The notes: generated by a model not told the origin, from the letters alone. 64,000 bases of DNA from Brevundimonas sp. (GCF_029945885.1 NZ_JAQSDK010000002.1:1-64000), one strand, 5' to 3'; counted from the first letter of the stretch, positions 43,677 through 54,402 are shown. Translations and numbers: made by a program.

Positions 43677-43960
43677 GGCTTGGGCTCCGGGTCTTCGGGG
43701 ATAGCCGCCCCGGTCATATCCATCAGGAAGGCGATGGCCTCCTCGACCACCGAGATCTCGAGACGGTAGCGGATCGAGGATCCGTCACGCTCGGGCGAGA
43801 CCAGGCCGGCCTCCTTCAACGCATTGAGGTGGCCGGTGATCGAGGGCCAGCTCATGTCAAAGGCGGCGGCAATGTCGCCGGACGCCAGCGGGCCCTTGCG
43901 CAGCATCTCGATGATGCGGCGCCGGACCGGATGGGACAGGGCCTTGAACAGGGTGTTCAT
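43673..43960 (-). CDS. sdpR: SdpR-type ArsR-family regulator
   Basis: A 95-residue winged-helix regulator, MNTLFKALSHPVRRRIIEMLRKGPLASGDIAAAF, with the SWPSITGHLNALKEAGLV recognition helix of the ArsR/autorepressor SdpR group. It lacks the metal-binding cysteines of ArsR, as SdpR does. Overlap with sdpI indicates one operon. A palindrome at 43974-43991 is the likely operator. Confidence 0.9.
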   Translation of the reverse strand: MNTLFKALSHPVRRRIIEMLRKGPLASGDIAAAFDMSWPSITGHLNALKEAGLVSPERDGSSIRYRLEISVVEEAIAFLMDMTGAAIPEDPEPKP

Positions 43961-43973
43961 AGGACAAACGCTA

Positions 43974-43991
43974 ATTAGGAATATGCCTAAT
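43974..43991. promoter_or_regulatory. Palindrome upstream of sdpR, probable operator
   Basis: ATTAGG-AATATG-CCTAAT is a perfect 6-bp inverted repeat around six bases, 14 bases before the sdpR start. The AT-rich spacer could be the promoter -10 element, which suits autorepression. Confidence 0.65.
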
Positions 43992-44040
43992 GGCAAGTCA
44001 TTTCGCTCGGACCCGGCGGTTCCCTTCATCCTGTCGGGGA

Positions 44041-44697
44041 TCAGTCCGCGACCCGGGTCACCTGGAACCGTTCGCCCGGGTCGGAGGCGAACAGCGGGGC
44101 CGGGTCGCGGGTGATATCGAGCCAGCGCATCCAGTCGTCGCGCTCCAGCACCACCGGTGCCCGGTCGTGATAGTCGGCCGGCAGGCCGCTGGACGGATGG
44201 GTCAGCAGGGTGAAGCTGTCGACCGGGCCGGCATCGGGCGTGTCGGCATGGTCCCACAGGCCTGCGAACATCAGCAGGGGCTCGCCGTCGGCGCGCGAAA
44301 AGCGCCAGCGGGTCTTCGCGCCCTTGTCGCCGGTCCATTCATACCAGGCCGAGGCCGGGACCAGGCAGCGACGCCGGGCAAAGGCGTCGCGGAAGACGGC
44401 GGACTCTGCAACCGTCTCGGAACGGGCATTGAAGGTGGTCAGCTTGAAGCCGTCGCCCTTGCTCTTTTCCGTGTCCTTCAACGGCTTGCCCGAGCGCCAG
44501 GCGGGCACCAGGCCCCAGCGCATCGCGTCCAGGGTCCAGGCCCCGTCCTGCAACCGGGCGACCAGCTGGCGGGTGGTCGCCCGGACGTCGTCATCGGGTT
44601 CGATGTTCAAGGGCGGCGTGGCTATCCGGGCGAAGACCGACAACTGGGCGTGGATGTCGGCCCAGGTCAGTTGCGAGGTGTCGAAGCGGCCGCACAT
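44041..44697 (-). CDS. SRAP family protein (YedK/HMCES type)
   Basis: A 218-residue SOS-response-associated peptidase-like protein that forms a covalent bond with abasic DNA. MCGRF places the reactive Cys at residue 2 after Met removal; NARSET and CLVPASAWYEW are catalytic-pocket motifs. ATG 44697 is fixed by MCGRF. It follows erpA by 13 bases on the same strand. Confidence 0.95.
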   Translation of the reverse strand: MCGRFDTSQLTWADIHAQLSVFARIATPPLNIEPDDDVRATTRQLVARLQDGAWTLDAMRWGLVPAWRSGKPLKDTEKSKGDGFKLTTFNARSETVAESAVFRDAFARRRCLVPASAWYEWTGDKGAKTRWRFSRADGEPLLMFAGLWDHADTPDAGPVDSFTLLTHPSSGLPADYHDRAPVVLERDDWMRWLDITRDPAPLFASDPGERFQVTRVAD

Positions 44698-44710
44698 GGG
44701 CAGCCCTCGG

Positions 44711-45097
44711 CTAGATCGAGAAGCTGACGCCGCAGCCGCAGCTGGAGGCTGCATTGGGGTTGCGGACCACGAACTGGGCCCCGGCCAGCTCATCGACGAA
44801 GGCGATCTCGGAGCCCTTGAGGAAGGGGATGGAGACCGGATCGACCAGGGCGGCCTGACCGTCGGTCTCGATACGCAGGTCGTCGGCCGCGCCCTCGTCA
44901 ACCAGTTCGAACCGGTACTGGAAGCCCGAACAGCCGCCGCCGTCGACGGCGACGCGCAGCATCTGTGGGCGGCCGGCGGTCGCGGTCAGTTCGGCCAGTC
45001 GGCGGGCGGCCGAGGGCGACAGCACGATGCCGCTGCGCGCGCGGGGGGCGATTTCAAGCGTCGGGGCCGGGACGGCGGGGGATTGGACGGTACTCAC
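44711..45097 (-). CDS. erpA: Iron-sulfur cluster insertion protein ErpA
   Basis: A 128-residue A-type carrier. Three conserved cysteines are in GGGCSGFQY and [20 protein letters not shown] is the family N-terminus after a 27-residue leader. It delivers clusters to target enzymes. Divergent from dgt with only ten bases between start codons. Confidence 0.92.
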   Translation of the reverse strand: MSTVQSPAVPAPTLEIAPRARSGIVLSPSAARRLAELTATAGRPQMLRVAVDGGGCSGFQYRFELVDEGAADDLRIETDGQAALVDPVSIPFLKGSEIAFVDELAGAQFVVRNPNAASSCGCGVSFSI

Positions 45098-45107
45098 AGG
45101 GGTCTAT

Positions 45108-46343
45108 ATGAGGCTGGCGTGGGCATTCCGAAAGGCCCACGATCATTATGAAGCTGCCGCCTTGAGCCAGTCGACCGATCGCGCCCCCTTCGCCGAGACC
45201 CCGACAACGTCGCGCGGGCGGCTGTTTCCGGAAAATATCAGCCGCACCCGCACCGCCTTCGCCCGCGATCGCGACCGGATCATCCACGCCACGGCTTTCC
45301 GGCGGCTGAAGGAAAAGACCCAGGTGTTCGTGGCCCATGAGGGCGACCACTACCGCACCCGCCTGACCCACAGCCTGGAGGTGGCGCAGATCGCCCGGTC
45401 GATCGCCCATGCCCTGCGGCTGGACACTGACCTGGCCGAGACCGTGGCCCTGGCCCACGATCTGGGGCATCCGCCGTTCGGCCATGCCGGCGAGGACGAA
45501 CTGCAGGCGCAGATGGAGCCGTGGGGCGGCTTTGATCACAACGTCCAGACCTTCCGCGTCGTGACCAAGCTGGAAGAGCGCTATCCGGCCTTCGACGGCC
45601 TGAACCTGAGCTGGGAGACGGTCGAGGGGGTCATCAAGCACAACGGCCCTGTCAGCCACCGGCTGGACGAGCCGGCGTGGCGGGCCATCGCCGACTATGC
45701 GCCGGGCTGGGACCTGCGGCTGGATACCTTTGCCTCGCTGGAGGCCCAGGCGGCGGCCATCGCCGACGACATCGCCTACAACAACCATGACGTCGACGAC
45801 GGGGTGCAGGCCGGGCTGTTCAGCCTTGACGACCTGGCGCAGGTGCCGCTGATCGGGCCGATCCTGAAGGGGACGCGGCGCGACTGGCCGGACCAGGACG
45901 AGCGGATGATCCGTATCGAGGCCGTGCGGCGCATGATCGGGGCCATGATCGAGGACGTGCTGGCCGAGACCGAGCGGCGGCTGGCCGCCGACGGCATCAC
46001 CTCGACCGAGGATGTGCGCACCGCGCGGCGGACCCTGGTGGCCTTTTCCGACGGCATGCTGGCCGATCTGGGGGTGCTGCGGAAATTTCTGTTCGAGCGG
46101 ATGTACCGCCACTACCGGGTTAACCGGACGCGCAGCCAGGCGCGGCGGCTGCTGGGCGAGATGTTCCAGCTGTTCATGGCCGAACCGGGGGTGTTGCCGC
46201 CGGAATGGTCAGAGCGGGCGGCGGTCGAGGAGCCGCACCGGCGGGCCCGGGCCGTGTGCGACTATATCGCCGGGATGACCGACCGGTTCGCGATCGAGGA
46301 ACATCGCAAACTGTTCAGCCTCGACCTCGCCCTCGATCTGTGA
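45108..46343 (+). CDS. dgt: Deoxyguanosinetriphosphate triphosphohydrolase-like protein
   Basis: A 411-residue HD-domain dNTPase. [35 protein letters not shown] and [14 protein letters not shown] provide the HD metal site, followed by [13 protein letters not shown]. It hydrolyses dNTPs to nucleoside and triphosphate. ATG 45108 is the first plausible start; no ribosome site is seen in front, so translation may be leaderless. Confidence 0.92.
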   Translation: MRLAWAFRKAHDHYEAAALSQSTDRAPFAETPTTSRGRLFPENISRTRTAFARDRDRIIHATAFRRLKEKTQVFVAHEGDHYRTRLTHSLEVAQIARSIAHALRLDTDLAETVALAHDLGHPPFGHAGEDELQAQMEPWGGFDHNVQTFRVVTKLEERYPAFDGLNLSWETVEGVIKHNGPVSHRLDEPAWRAIADYAPGWDLRLDTFASLEAQAAAIADDIAYNNHDVDDGVQAGLFSLDDLAQVPLIGPILKGTRRDWPDQDERMIRIEAVRRMIGAMIEDVLAETERRLAADGITSTEDVRTARRTLVAFSDGMLADLGVLRKFLFERMYRHYRVNRTRSQARRLLGEMFQLFMAEPGVLPPEWSERAAVEEPHRRARAVCDYIAGMTDRFAIEEHRKLFSLDLALDL

Positions 46344-46421
46344 TTCGAAAGCGGGCCGGGGCAGGGTAGACTGAGCCCCCGACGCGTCGATTCGCGCCGG
46401 GCCGATTCACAAGGCGCGACC

Positions 46422-47156
46422 ATGTCACACGAAGATCCCTACCGTCCGAACGCCGGCGGCGACCGCGACCGCGGGGCCTATACGCCGCCGACCGATGACG
46501 ACCTGCCGTTCCAGCGCAACAGTTATGATGCGCGTCGGGCCGGCGGCAGCCAGGCCGGGGGGGCGGGCAAGGCCCCGCCGGTGACCCTGATCATCAGCGG
46601 CGCGGTGCTGCTGCTGCTGATCATCGCGGTGGTGATCTTCTACCGCTCGGGCCTGCGCTCCTCGACCGACGCCCCGCCTGCCGTGGGCACGCCGATCGGT
46701 GACCTGAAGGTCGAGGCCCCCCAGGACGCCCAGCCGATCGATCCCGAAGCCGGGGTCAGCGTCTATGGTCCGCCGAGTGAAATCCCGGCCGACCCGACCT
46801 TCATCGCGCCGCCCGAGGCCGTGCAGCCGCGTCCGGTGGCTCCGACCGCCCCGGCTCCGGTGGCGACCACACCCGCCCCGGCCACGAAGGTCGAGACTCG
46901 TCCGGCCCCGGTCGGCGGCAGTTCGATCGTGCAGATCGGGGCCTTCTCGACCCCGGGCATCGCCGACCGTGAGTATTCCGCCGTCGCCGCCCGTTTCCCG
47001 CAGTTCGCCGCCGGTGCGACCAAGCGGGTGCAGGAGGTCACGGCCTCGAACGGTTCGACCGTCTATCGCACCACCTTCACCGGGTTGAGCCGCGACGACG
47101 CCCGCGCCTTCTGTGCCGCGATCAAGGCCGGTGGCGGCGACTGTCTGGTCCGCTAG
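46422..47156 (+). CDS. SPOR domain protein
   Basis: A 244-residue membrane protein. A charged cytoplasmic N-terminus, one helix (VTLIISGAVLLLLIIAVVIFYRSG), a Pro/Ala-rich periplasmic linker and a C-terminal SPOR domain (SSIVQIGAFSTPGIADREYSAVAARF ... GGGDCLVR) that binds denuded peptidoglycan at the septum. Next to nagZ (three-base gap) and scpAB, it begins a cell-wall/chromosome unit. Confidence 0.92.
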   Translation: MSHEDPYRPNAGGDRDRGAYTPPTDDDLPFQRNSYDARRAGGSQAGGAGKAPPVTLIISGAVLLLLIIAVVIFYRSGLRSSTDAPPAVGTPIGDLKVEAPQDAQPIDPEAGVSVYGPPSEIPADPTFIAPPEAVQPRPVAPTAPAPVATTPAPATKVETRPAPVGGSSIVQIGAFSTPGIADREYSAVAARFPQFAAGATKRVQEVTASNGSTVYRTTFTGLSRDDARAFCAAIKAGGGDCLVR

Positions 47157-47159
47157 GCC

Positions 47160-48218
47160 ATGACCTCGGCCGCCATCTACGGCTGTTCGGGACCTGAGCT
47201 GACCGCGGCGGAGCGCGCCTTCTTCGCCGAGGTCCGGCCGTGGGGCTTCATCCTGTTCCGGCGCAATGTCGAGACTCCGGATCAGGTACGGGCCCTGGTC
47301 GCGGCCCTGCGCGACAGTATCGAATCGCCCGACGCACCGGTGCTGATCGATCAGGAGGGCGGCCGGGTGCAGCGGCTGGGGCCGCCACACTGGCCCAAAT
47401 ATCCGCCGGGTGAGGCCTATCTTCAGGCCGGTACGGATGTGGACGAGGCCCGGGACCTGGTGCGGCAGGGGGCGCGACTGGTGGCGCACGACCTGCAATC
47501 CCTGGGGATCAATGTTGACTGCGTGCCGGTCCTCGACGTGCCGGTCCCCGGGGCCCACGACATCATCGGCGACCGTGCCTATGCCCGTGACCCGGAGACG
47601 GTGGCCCGGCTTGGGCGGGCCGCGGCCGAGGGCATGCTGGCCGGGGGCGTGCTGCCGGTGATCAAACACATGCCGGGCCACGGCCGGGCCTTCGCCGACA
47701 GTCATCACGATCTGCCGGTGGTCCATGCCGATCTGGCGACGCTTGAGTCCTGGGACTTCGTCCCGTTCAAGGCCCTGTCCGACATGCCTCTGGCCATGAC
47801 CGCCCATGTGGTGTTCGACGCCATCGATCCGAAGCGGCCGGCCACGACCTCGAAGAAGGCGATCCGGTTGATGCGCGAGCAGTTGGGCTTTGCTGGACTG
47901 ATCATGACCGACGACCTGTCGATGAAGGCCCTGTCCGGAACCCTGACCGAACGGGCGGAGGCGGCGCTGAAGGCCGGATGCGACGTCGTGCTTCACTGCA
48001 ATGGTGACCTCGCGGAGATGAAGCAGGTGGCGGCGGGTACGCGCAAGCTGAAGGGTCGGTCGGGGAAACGGGCCGAGGCGGCGCTGGCGCGCATCGTGCG
48101 TCTGCCGGAGCCGCTGGATGCCGTGGCGGCACGGGCGCGGTTCATGGCGGCGTTCGACGGGCGGATCGAGGCGGCGCAGGGGCCTGACGTCGGCGAGGCG
48201 CGGAGCCCCGCGCTATGA
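47160..48218 (+). CDS. nagZ: Beta-N-acetylhexosaminidase NagZ
   Basis: A 352-residue family GH3 enzyme that cleaves GlcNAc from muropeptides during wall recycling. VLIDQEGGRVQRL, KHMPGHGRAFADSHHDLP (the NagZ catalytic loop His and Asp) and MTDDLSMKAL with the nucleophile Asp are intact. Its last four bases overlap the scpA start. Confidence 0.96.
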   Translation: MTSAAIYGCSGPELTAAERAFFAEVRPWGFILFRRNVETPDQVRALVAALRDSIESPDAPVLIDQEGGRVQRLGPPHWPKYPPGEAYLQAGTDVDEARDLVRQGARLVAHDLQSLGINVDCVPVLDVPVPGAHDIIGDRAYARDPETVARLGRAAAEGMLAGGVLPVIKHMPGHGRAFADSHHDLPVVHADLATLESWDFVPFKALSDMPLAMTAHVVFDAIDPKRPATTSKKAIRLMREQLGFAGLIMTDDLSMKALSGTLTERAEAALKAGCDVVLHCNGDLAEMKQVAAGTRKLKGRSGKRAEAALARIVRLPEPLDAVAARARFMAAFDGRIEAAQGPDVGEARSPAL

Positions 48219-49045
48219 GCGAGGCCTTCCAGCCGAATCTGGACTTCGCCGCCGTCGAGACGGTCGAGGAGGGCGAGGCCTTCGTCGTCGACCTGGACGG
48301 GTATGAGGGGCCGCTGCACGTGCTTCTGGCCCTGGCACGAACCCAGAAGGTCGACCTGCTGAAGCTGTCGATCACCAGACTCGCCGAACAGTATCTGGCC
48401 TTTGTGCATGAGGCGCGCCGGCGTAATTTCGCGCTGGCCGCCGACTATCTGGTGATGGCGTCCTGGCTGGCCTATCTGAAATCGCGCCTGCTGCTGCCGC
48501 GTACCGAAAAGGCCCGCGGCGAGGACATGCCGGCCGAGCAGATGGCCGCGGCCCTGGCCTTCCGTCTGCAGAAGCTGGAAGCCATGCGTCGCTCGGTCGA
48601 GGCCCTGAACCGCCGACCGCTGCTGAACCGGGATATCTTCACGCGCGGCGACCCGGAAGCGATGGTGATCATTCCGTCCGACCGGATCGAGGCCAGTCTG
48701 TATGAATTGATGAGCGCCTATGTGACCCAGCGGCGGCGCGAGGAGCAGCGGCGCTACTCCCCTGGCCAGAGGGTTGAGGCCTTTCCGCTGGAGGCGGCTC
48801 GCGACTGGCTGCGGGACATCCTGCCGCGCCTGTCGGACTGGACGCCGCTGGAGCGGGTGGCACCGGACGCGGGCGAGGGGGCCGCCGCCGCCGGGCCCAG
48901 CCGCAGCAGCTATCTGGCCTCGACCCTGTCGGCCAGTCTGGAGCTGGTCAAGGAGGGGGCGATGGATGTGCGTCAGTCCGAGGCCTTCGCCGCGCTGTAT
49001 CTGAAGCGCCGGGGGCAGGGCCTGCCGCTGGAGCTGACGCCGTGA
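48215..49045 (+). CDS. scpA: Segregation and condensation protein A
   Basis: A 276-residue kleisin linking SMC heads. The N-terminus FVVDLDGYEGPLHVLLALARTQKVDLLKLSI and FALAADYLVMASWLAYLKSRLLLP are ScpA hallmarks. Overlaps nagZ and scpB by four bases each, so the three are translationally coupled. Confidence 0.96.
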   Translation: MSEAFQPNLDFAAVETVEEGEAFVVDLDGYEGPLHVLLALARTQKVDLLKLSITRLAEQYLAFVHEARRRNFALAADYLVMASWLAYLKSRLLLPRTEKARGEDMPAEQMAAALAFRLQKLEAMRRSVEALNRRPLLNRDIFTRGDPEAMVIIPSDRIEASLYELMSAYVTQRRREEQRRYSPGQRVEAFPLEAARDWLRDILPRLSDWTPLERVAPDAGEGAAAAGPSRSSYLASTLSASLELVKEGAMDVRQSEAFAALYLKRRGQGLPLELTP

Positions 49046-49719
49046 CCGACCTGCGTTTCGAACCTGACAGCGGAGAGATCGAACGCCGGGTCGAGGCCCT
49101 GCTGTTCGCGGCGGCCGGGCCGCTGTCGGCGGCAGAAATCACGCGCCGGCTGCCCGAGGGGGCCGACGTCGGCGGGGCAATCGCCGGGCTGAGGGCCCGC
49201 TACCAGGGGCGTGGGGTCGAGCTGGAGTGCGTCGCCGATCGCTGGCGTTTCCGCACGGCCCCTGACCTGAGCTTCATGATGACCGAGGAGCGCGAGGAAC
49301 CGCGCCGGCTGTCGAAGGCGGCGCTGGAGACCCTGGCCATCATCGCCTACCATCAGCCCTGCACCCGGGCCGAGGTCGAGAGTGTGCGCGGGGTGTCGCT
49401 GTCGCGCGGCACCCTGGACCTGTTGCTGGAGATGGGGTTCGTGCGGCTGCGCGGCCGGCGGCGGACGCCGGGGCGGCCGGTCACCTACGGCACCACGGAC
49501 CGGTTCCTTGAGCATTTCAGCCTGGCCAGCCTGTACGACCTGCCCGGCGTTCAGGAGATGAAGGCTGCCGGCCTGCTGGATCTGTCGATCCCGGTCGGGT
49601 TCGAGGTGCCGGACCCGGGTCGGGGCGGCGATGATGACCCCGATCTGCTGACCCCGGGCGAGGACGACGGCCCCGAGTTCGCGCAGGATTTCGTCGGCGA
49701 GGACGGCAAGGACGGCTGA
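49042..49719 (+). CDS. scpB: Segregation and condensation protein B
   Basis: A 225-residue winged-helix partner of ScpA. RVEALLFAAAGPLSAAEITRRLP and SKAALETLAIIAYHQPCTRAEVESVRGV are signature blocks, followed by RRRTPGRPVTYGTTDRFLEHF. The last 45 residues form an acidic tail longer than in many homologues. Its end is 10 bases from the converging ispH stop. Confidence 0.96.
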   Translation: MTDLRFEPDSGEIERRVEALLFAAAGPLSAAEITRRLPEGADVGGAIAGLRARYQGRGVELECVADRWRFRTAPDLSFMMTEEREEPRRLSKAALETLAIIAYHQPCTRAEVESVRGVSLSRGTLDLLLEMGFVRLRGRRRTPGRPVTYGTTDRFLEHFSLASLYDLPGVQEMKAAGLLDLSIPVGFEVPDPGRGGDDDPDLLTPGEDDGPEFAQDFVGEDGKDG

Positions 49720-49729
49720 CGCGGCTTGG

Positions 49730-50701
49730 TCAGTCCGTCAGGGCGCGCGGCAGTTTGAAGGTCACGGTCTCGCGCTCGCCCGCGTCCTCGACCACGGTGG
49801 CGTCGAACCGGTCTCGAATGGCGTCGACGAGGGCCGCGATCAGGGGTTCGGGGGCCGAGGCCCCGGCGGTGACCCCGACGGTGGACACGCCATCAAACCA
49901 GCTCCAGTCCACATGGCCGGCATCATCAACCAGACGGGCATCGCGGGCTCCGGCGCGGATCGCGACCTCGACCAGACGCGCCGAGTTGGACGAGTTCTTC
50001 GATCCGACGACCAGCACCAGGTCGCAGCCCTCACCCAGTCGTTTGACCGCCTCCTGGCGGTTGGTGGTGGCGTAGCAGATGTCTTCCTTGTGCGGGTCGG
50101 GCAGTTCCGGGAAACGGCGCTTGAGCACGGCCAGGATCTCGGCCGTGTCATCGACCGACAATGTGGTCTGGGTTGCATAGGCCAGGGCGGCGTCGCCCGG
50201 GCGCTGGAAGGCCTCGGCGTCGGAGACGGTCTCGACCAGGCTGATGGCCCCCGGGGGCAGCTGGCCCATGGTGCCGACGACCTCGGGGTGGCCGGTGTGG
50301 CCGATCAGGATGATATGGCGGCCGGCGGCATAGTGGCGCTCGGCCTCGACATGGACCTTGGAAACCAGTGGGCAGGTAGCGTCGAGGAAGAACAGATCGC
50401 GGGCCCGGGCTCCGGCCGGTACTGACTTGGGCACGCCGTGGGCCGAGAAGACGACCGGTCGATCATCCGGGCATTCGTCGAGTTCACGGACGAAAACGGC
50501 CCCCATGGCCTTGAGCCGCTCGACGACATGGCGATTGTGGACGATCTCGTGCCGGACGTAGACCGGCGCGCCGAATTTCTCGAGCGCGCGCTCGACGATC
50601 TGTATGGCCCGGTCGACTCCGGCGCAGAAGCCGCGCGGCGTCGCCAGACGGATGGTCAGGGGACGGCGGTCGAGCCGGGGGATGGGGGTGTGGATCGTCA
50701 T
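49730..50701 (-). CDS. ispH: 4-hydroxy-3-methylbut-2-enyl diphosphate reductase
   Basis: A 323-residue 4Fe-4S enzyme, last step of the MEP isoprenoid pathway. Cluster cysteines lie in [18 protein letters not shown] and ICYATTNRQ; the catalytic Glu is in the HE segment RHEIVHN. Divergent from the secreted protein at 50877. Confidence 0.97.
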   Translation of the reverse strand: MTIHTPIPRLDRRPLTIRLATPRGFCAGVDRAIQIVERALEKFGAPVYVRHEIVHNRHVVERLKAMGAVFVRELDECPDDRPVVFSAHGVPKSVPAGARARDLFFLDATCPLVSKVHVEAERHYAAGRHIILIGHTGHPEVVGTMGQLPPGAISLVETVSDAEAFQRPGDAALAYATQTTLSVDDTAEILAVLKRRFPELPDPHKEDICYATTNRQEAVKRLGEGCDLVLVVGSKNSSNSARLVEVAIRAGARDARLVDDAGHVDWSWFDGVSTVGVTAGASAPEPLIAALVDAIRDRFDATVVEDAGERETVTFKLPRALTD

Positions 50702-50876
50702 GGCCGCAATCTAGGGCTTCGACGCGTCCGCCGCCACCGTCGCGATGGGCGCGCCAGCTCCCGGACCAACAGCCGGTGGCGTTTGCCGCGCCTCGCTTTA
50801 GCCGCTATCAGACACCAGCGTGTCGGACCGCGTCGGTCCTCGTCGCATTACTCCTCGGTTGCCGGATTTGAACCTG

Positions 50877-51557
50877 ATGCGTCGCGTCCTCCCCGTCCTT
50901 GCTGTTTCCGCCCTGATCGCGGGCCTGTTTCCCGCTATGGCCATGGCCCAGATCGCCGGACAAACCGGCGGAATCCCCGGGTCCGGCCGTCCGGGTCAGG
51001 ACGGTCAGGCCAGCGATACCCCGATCGCGGACACCGGCCCGCGCATCGCCCCGTTGAGCCGTCGCGCCAACGCCGGCCCGTGCCCCTATGTGAAAATTCT
51101 CTATGACGCCGCCCGTTACGTCGAACTGACCGACAACCGTGCTGCCACGGCGAACGTCGGCTATACCGGCGAGATCGAGGGGCTGTCGGCGGATTGCGCC
51201 TATCGCGGCGACGATCCGATCACCGTGCAGTTGAACGTGTTGTTCAATCTCGGTCGGGGGCCGATGGCCGCCGCCGGACGTCACACCTATCGCTACTGGA
51301 TCGCCGTGACCGAACGGAACCGCGCGGTACTGGCCAAGACCTATTTCGACCTGCCGGTGGATTTCCGTGGCACCGAGACCGCTTCGGCGACCGAGGAACA
51401 GACGATCGTGATTCCACGCGCGGCAGTGACCACGAGCGGTGACAATTTCGAAATCCTGGTCGGCTTCGACGTGACGCCGGAAATGGCCGAATTCAACCGC
51501 ACCGGCAGTCGGTTCCGCATCAGCGCGGGACAGGCCGAGGCTACCGACCCGCAATGA
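50877..51557 (+). CDS. Exported protein of unknown function upstream of argS
   Basis: A 226-residue protein with signal peptide [25 protein letters not shown]. The mature region has [20 protein letters not shown] and a beta-rich remainder with two cysteines (CPYV and DCAYRG) that could pair. I do not recognise a named family. Its stop overlaps the argS ATG (ATGA), so its translation is coupled to argS. Confidence 0.8.
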   Translation: MRRVLPVLAVSALIAGLFPAMAMAQIAGQTGGIPGSGRPGQDGQASDTPIADTGPRIAPLSRRANAGPCPYVKILYDAARYVELTDNRAATANVGYTGEIEGLSADCAYRGDDPITVQLNVLFNLGRGPMAAAGRHTYRYWIAVTERNRAVLAKTYFDLPVDFRGTETASATEEQTIVIPRAAVTTSGDNFEILVGFDVTPEMAEFNRTGSRFRISAGQAEATDPQ

Positions 51558-53356
51558 CTGATCTGAAATCGTCGCTGGGCGAAGCGGTCGCAGCCGCCTT
51601 CGCCGCCGAAGGCGTGGACGCGGCCCTGGCGCGGGTCACCGTCTCCGACCGGCCCGATCTGGCCGATTTCCAGTCCAACGGGGCCCTGGCCGCGGCCAAG
51701 GCCCTGAAGGCCAATCCGCGCGAGCTGGCCGGCCGGGTGGCCGAACGGCTGAAGACCGATCCGCGACTGGCCCTGGTTGAGGTCGCCGGACCAGGCTTCA
51801 TCAATTTCAAATTGACCGACGCGGCCCTGGCCGAGAGGGCCCGCGATGTGGCCGCCGACAGCGCGATGGCCGGGGCCGCCCCGGTTGACGCCCCGCGCAA
51901 GGTGGTCATCGACTATGCCGGGCCCAATGTGGCCAAGCCGATGCACGTCGGTCACCTGCGGTCGTCGATCATCGGCGAGAGTCTGAAGCGGCTTTTCCGT
52001 TTCCGCGGCGACACCGTCTGGGGCGACGCCCATTTCGGCGACTGGGGCTTCCAGATGGGGCTGCTGATCGTGGCCGTCGGCGATGAGGGCGGCGCGGCCG
52101 GCTTCATGGCCGAGGGGGACGGGCCGTTCCCGACCCAGGCACCGGTGACGCTGGAGGATCTGGAACGGCTGTATCCGGCCGCCGCCACCCGGGCCAAGGA
52201 CGACATTGAATTCCGCGACCGCGCCCGCAAGGCGACGGCCGAGTTGCAGGCCGGTCGTCCCGGTTATCGCGCCCTGTGGGCCCATTTCGTCGCCGTCAGC
52301 CGCACCGCGCTGGAGCGCGAGTTCGGTGCCCTGGGCGTGACCTTTGACTTGTGGAACGGCGAGAGTGACGCCGATCCGGTGATGGCGGGCATGATCGCCG
52401 ATCTGGAGACCAAGGGCCTGCTGGTCGAGGATGACGGCGCGCGCGTGGTCCACGTCGCCCGACCGGGCGAGACCCGCAAGCGCAAGCTGGCCGACGGCAG
52501 TGTGATGGAGGCTCCCAGCCCGCCGCCGCTTCTGGTCATCTCGCGCGACGGCTCGGCTATGTACGGGACCACCGACCTGGCCACCATCGTGGATCGCCGC
52601 CAGGTCATCGACCCCGACCTGATCCTCTATGTCGTCGACGAACGGCAGGCCGAGCATTTCGAACAGGTGTTCCGCGCCGCCACCCTGGCCGGCTACGCCA
52701 CGCCGGGTTCGCTGGAGCATCTGGGCTTCGGCACGATGAACGGGCCCGACGGCAAGCCGTTCAAGACCCGCGCCGGCGGCGTTCTGAAGCTGCACGACCT
52801 GATCACCATGGCCACCGAGAAGGCTCGCGCCCGGTTGCAGGAGTCCGGTCTTGGTGCCGACCTGCCGCCGGAAGAGTTCGAGGCCATCGCCCACAAGGTG
52901 GCGATCGCGGCGCTGAAATTCGCCGACCTGTCGAACGCCCGCACCACCAGCTACGTCTTCGATCTCGACCGGTTCATGAGCTTCGAGGGCAAGACCGGAC
53001 CGTATCTGCTGTACCAGGCGGTGCGGATCAAATCCCTGTTGCGCAAGGCAGCCGATCAGGGGGCGACCCCGGCGACCATCGTCGTGGCCGAGCCGGCCGA
53101 GCGCGACCTGGCCCTGACGCTGGACGCCTTCGACCAGGCGGTCAGCGATGCCTATGACAAGCGGGCACCGCACCTGCTGGCCGAGCACGCCTATCGTCTG
53201 GCGCAGGCGTTTTCCAAATTCTATGCGGCCTGTCCGGTTCTGGTCGCGCCGGACGTGGCCAGCCGGGGCTCGCGTATCGCCCTGTCGCAGGCGGCGCTGG
53301 ACCAGCTGGAACTGACGCTGAGCCTGCTGGGAATCGACACGCCGGAGCGGATGTAG
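51554..53356 (+). CDS. argS: Arginyl-tRNA synthetase
   Basis: A 600-residue class I synthetase. The HIGH-like motif is [11 protein letters not shown] after [11 protein letters not shown], the Add1 tRNA D-loop domain is at residues 1-85, and [13 protein letters not shown] and the C-terminal DALRA anticodon domain are present, ending in IDTPERM typical of ArgRS. Coupled to the secreted protein gene upstream. Confidence 0.98.
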   Translation: MTDLKSSLGEAVAAAFAAEGVDAALARVTVSDRPDLADFQSNGALAAAKALKANPRELAGRVAERLKTDPRLALVEVAGPGFINFKLTDAALAERARDVAADSAMAGAAPVDAPRKVVIDYAGPNVAKPMHVGHLRSSIIGESLKRLFRFRGDTVWGDAHFGDWGFQMGLLIVAVGDEGGAAGFMAEGDGPFPTQAPVTLEDLERLYPAAATRAKDDIEFRDRARKATAELQAGRPGYRALWAHFVAVSRTALEREFGALGVTFDLWNGESDADPVMAGMIADLETKGLLVEDDGARVVHVARPGETRKRKLADGSVMEAPSPPPLLVISRDGSAMYGTTDLATIVDRRQVIDPDLILYVVDERQAEHFEQVFRAATLAGYATPGSLEHLGFGTMNGPDGKPFKTRAGGVLKLHDLITMATEKARARLQESGLGADLPPEEFEAIAHKVAIAALKFADLSNARTTSYVFDLDRFMSFEGKTGPYLLYQAVRIKSLLRKAADQGATPATIVVAEPAERDLALTLDAFDQAVSDAYDKRAPHLLAEHAYRLAQAFSKFYAACPVLVAPDVASRGSRIALSQAALDQLELTLSLLGIDTPERM

Positions 53357-53388
53357 GTTAGACTGGGGTTTCGTTTCCGGAGTCCGCC

Positions 53389-54402
53389 ATGTCCCTCGAC
53401 GCCTATATCGCCGGCCTGCCCAAGGCCGAACTGCACCTGCATATCGAGGGCAGCCTCGAGCCCGAGCTGATGTTCGAGCTGGCGCGGCGCAACGGGGTGA
53501 CGATTCCCTACGACAGCGTCGAGGCCGTGCGTGCGGCCTATGATTTCTCGAACCTGCAGGACTTCCTCGACATCTATTATGCCGGGGCGGCGGTGCTGCT
53601 GCATCGCAAGGATTTCGAGGACCTGGCCTTCGCCTATTTCCAGCGCGCGGCGGCGGACAATGTGCGTCACGCCGAAATCTTCTTCGACCCCCAGACCCAT
53701 ACCGAACGCGGCGTGGCCATGGCGACGGTGATCGAGGGGCTGCTGGACGGGATGCGCCGCGCCGAGAGCGAGCTGGGGGTCAGCTCGAAACTGATCCTGT
53801 GCTTCCTGCGTCATCTGGACGAGGACGCCGCCTTCGCCACCCTGAAGGCGGCTGAGCCGTGGCTGGACAAGCTCGCCGGGGTCGGGCTGGATTCATCCGA
53901 GGTCGGCCATCCACCGTCGAAATTCCAGCGTGTGTTCAACGCCGCCGGGGCCCTGGGCCTGAAACGGGTGGCCCATGCGGGCGAGGAGGGGCCGCCGGCC
54001 TATGTGGCAGAGGCGCTGGACCTGCTGCACATCGACCGGCTGGACCACGGCAACCGTTCGCTGGAGGACGCCGGTCTGGTGGCGCGCCTGAAGGCCAGCC
54101 AGATGACCCTGACCGTCTGTCCGCTGTCGAACCTGAAACTGTGCGTGGTCGACGACCTGAAGGGCCATCCGGTGCCGGAGATGCTGCGCCAGGGCCTGCA
54201 CGTGACGCTGAACTCGGACGATCCGGCCTATTTCGGCGGCTATGTGAATGACAACTATCGCCGGCTGGCCGAGGCGGTCGGGCTGACGCGTGACCAGGTC
54301 ACGACCATCGCCCGGAACAGTTTTGAGGGCTCCTTCCTGACCGCGGCGGAAAAGACCGTCCACATCGCCGAGATCGCGGCCTACAGCGCCCGTTCCGCTT
54401 GA
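53389..54402 (+). CDS. add: Adenosine deaminase
   Basis: A 337-residue purine deaminase. Zinc ligands HLHIEG near residue 18 and AHAGEEGP near residue 195, with GLDSSEVGHPPSKF and SDDPAYFGG closing the site, are intact; the sequence resembles adenosine/adenine deaminase type II, so adenine is a possible substrate. It ends just before the gcv riboswitch. Confidence 0.9.
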   Translation: MSLDAYIAGLPKAELHLHIEGSLEPELMFELARRNGVTIPYDSVEAVRAAYDFSNLQDFLDIYYAGAAVLLHRKDFEDLAFAYFQRAAADNVRHAEIFFDPQTHTERGVAMATVIEGLLDGMRRAESELGVSSKLILCFLRHLDEDAAFATLKAAEPWLDKLAGVGLDSSEVGHPPSKFQRVFNAAGALGLKRVAHAGEEGPPAYVAEALDLLHIDRLDHGNRSLEDAGLVARLKASQMTLTVCPLSNLKLCVVDDLKGHPVPEMLRQGLHVTLNSDDPAYFGGYVNDNYRRLAEAVGLTRDQVTTIARNSFEGSFLTAAEKTVHIAEIAAYSARSA

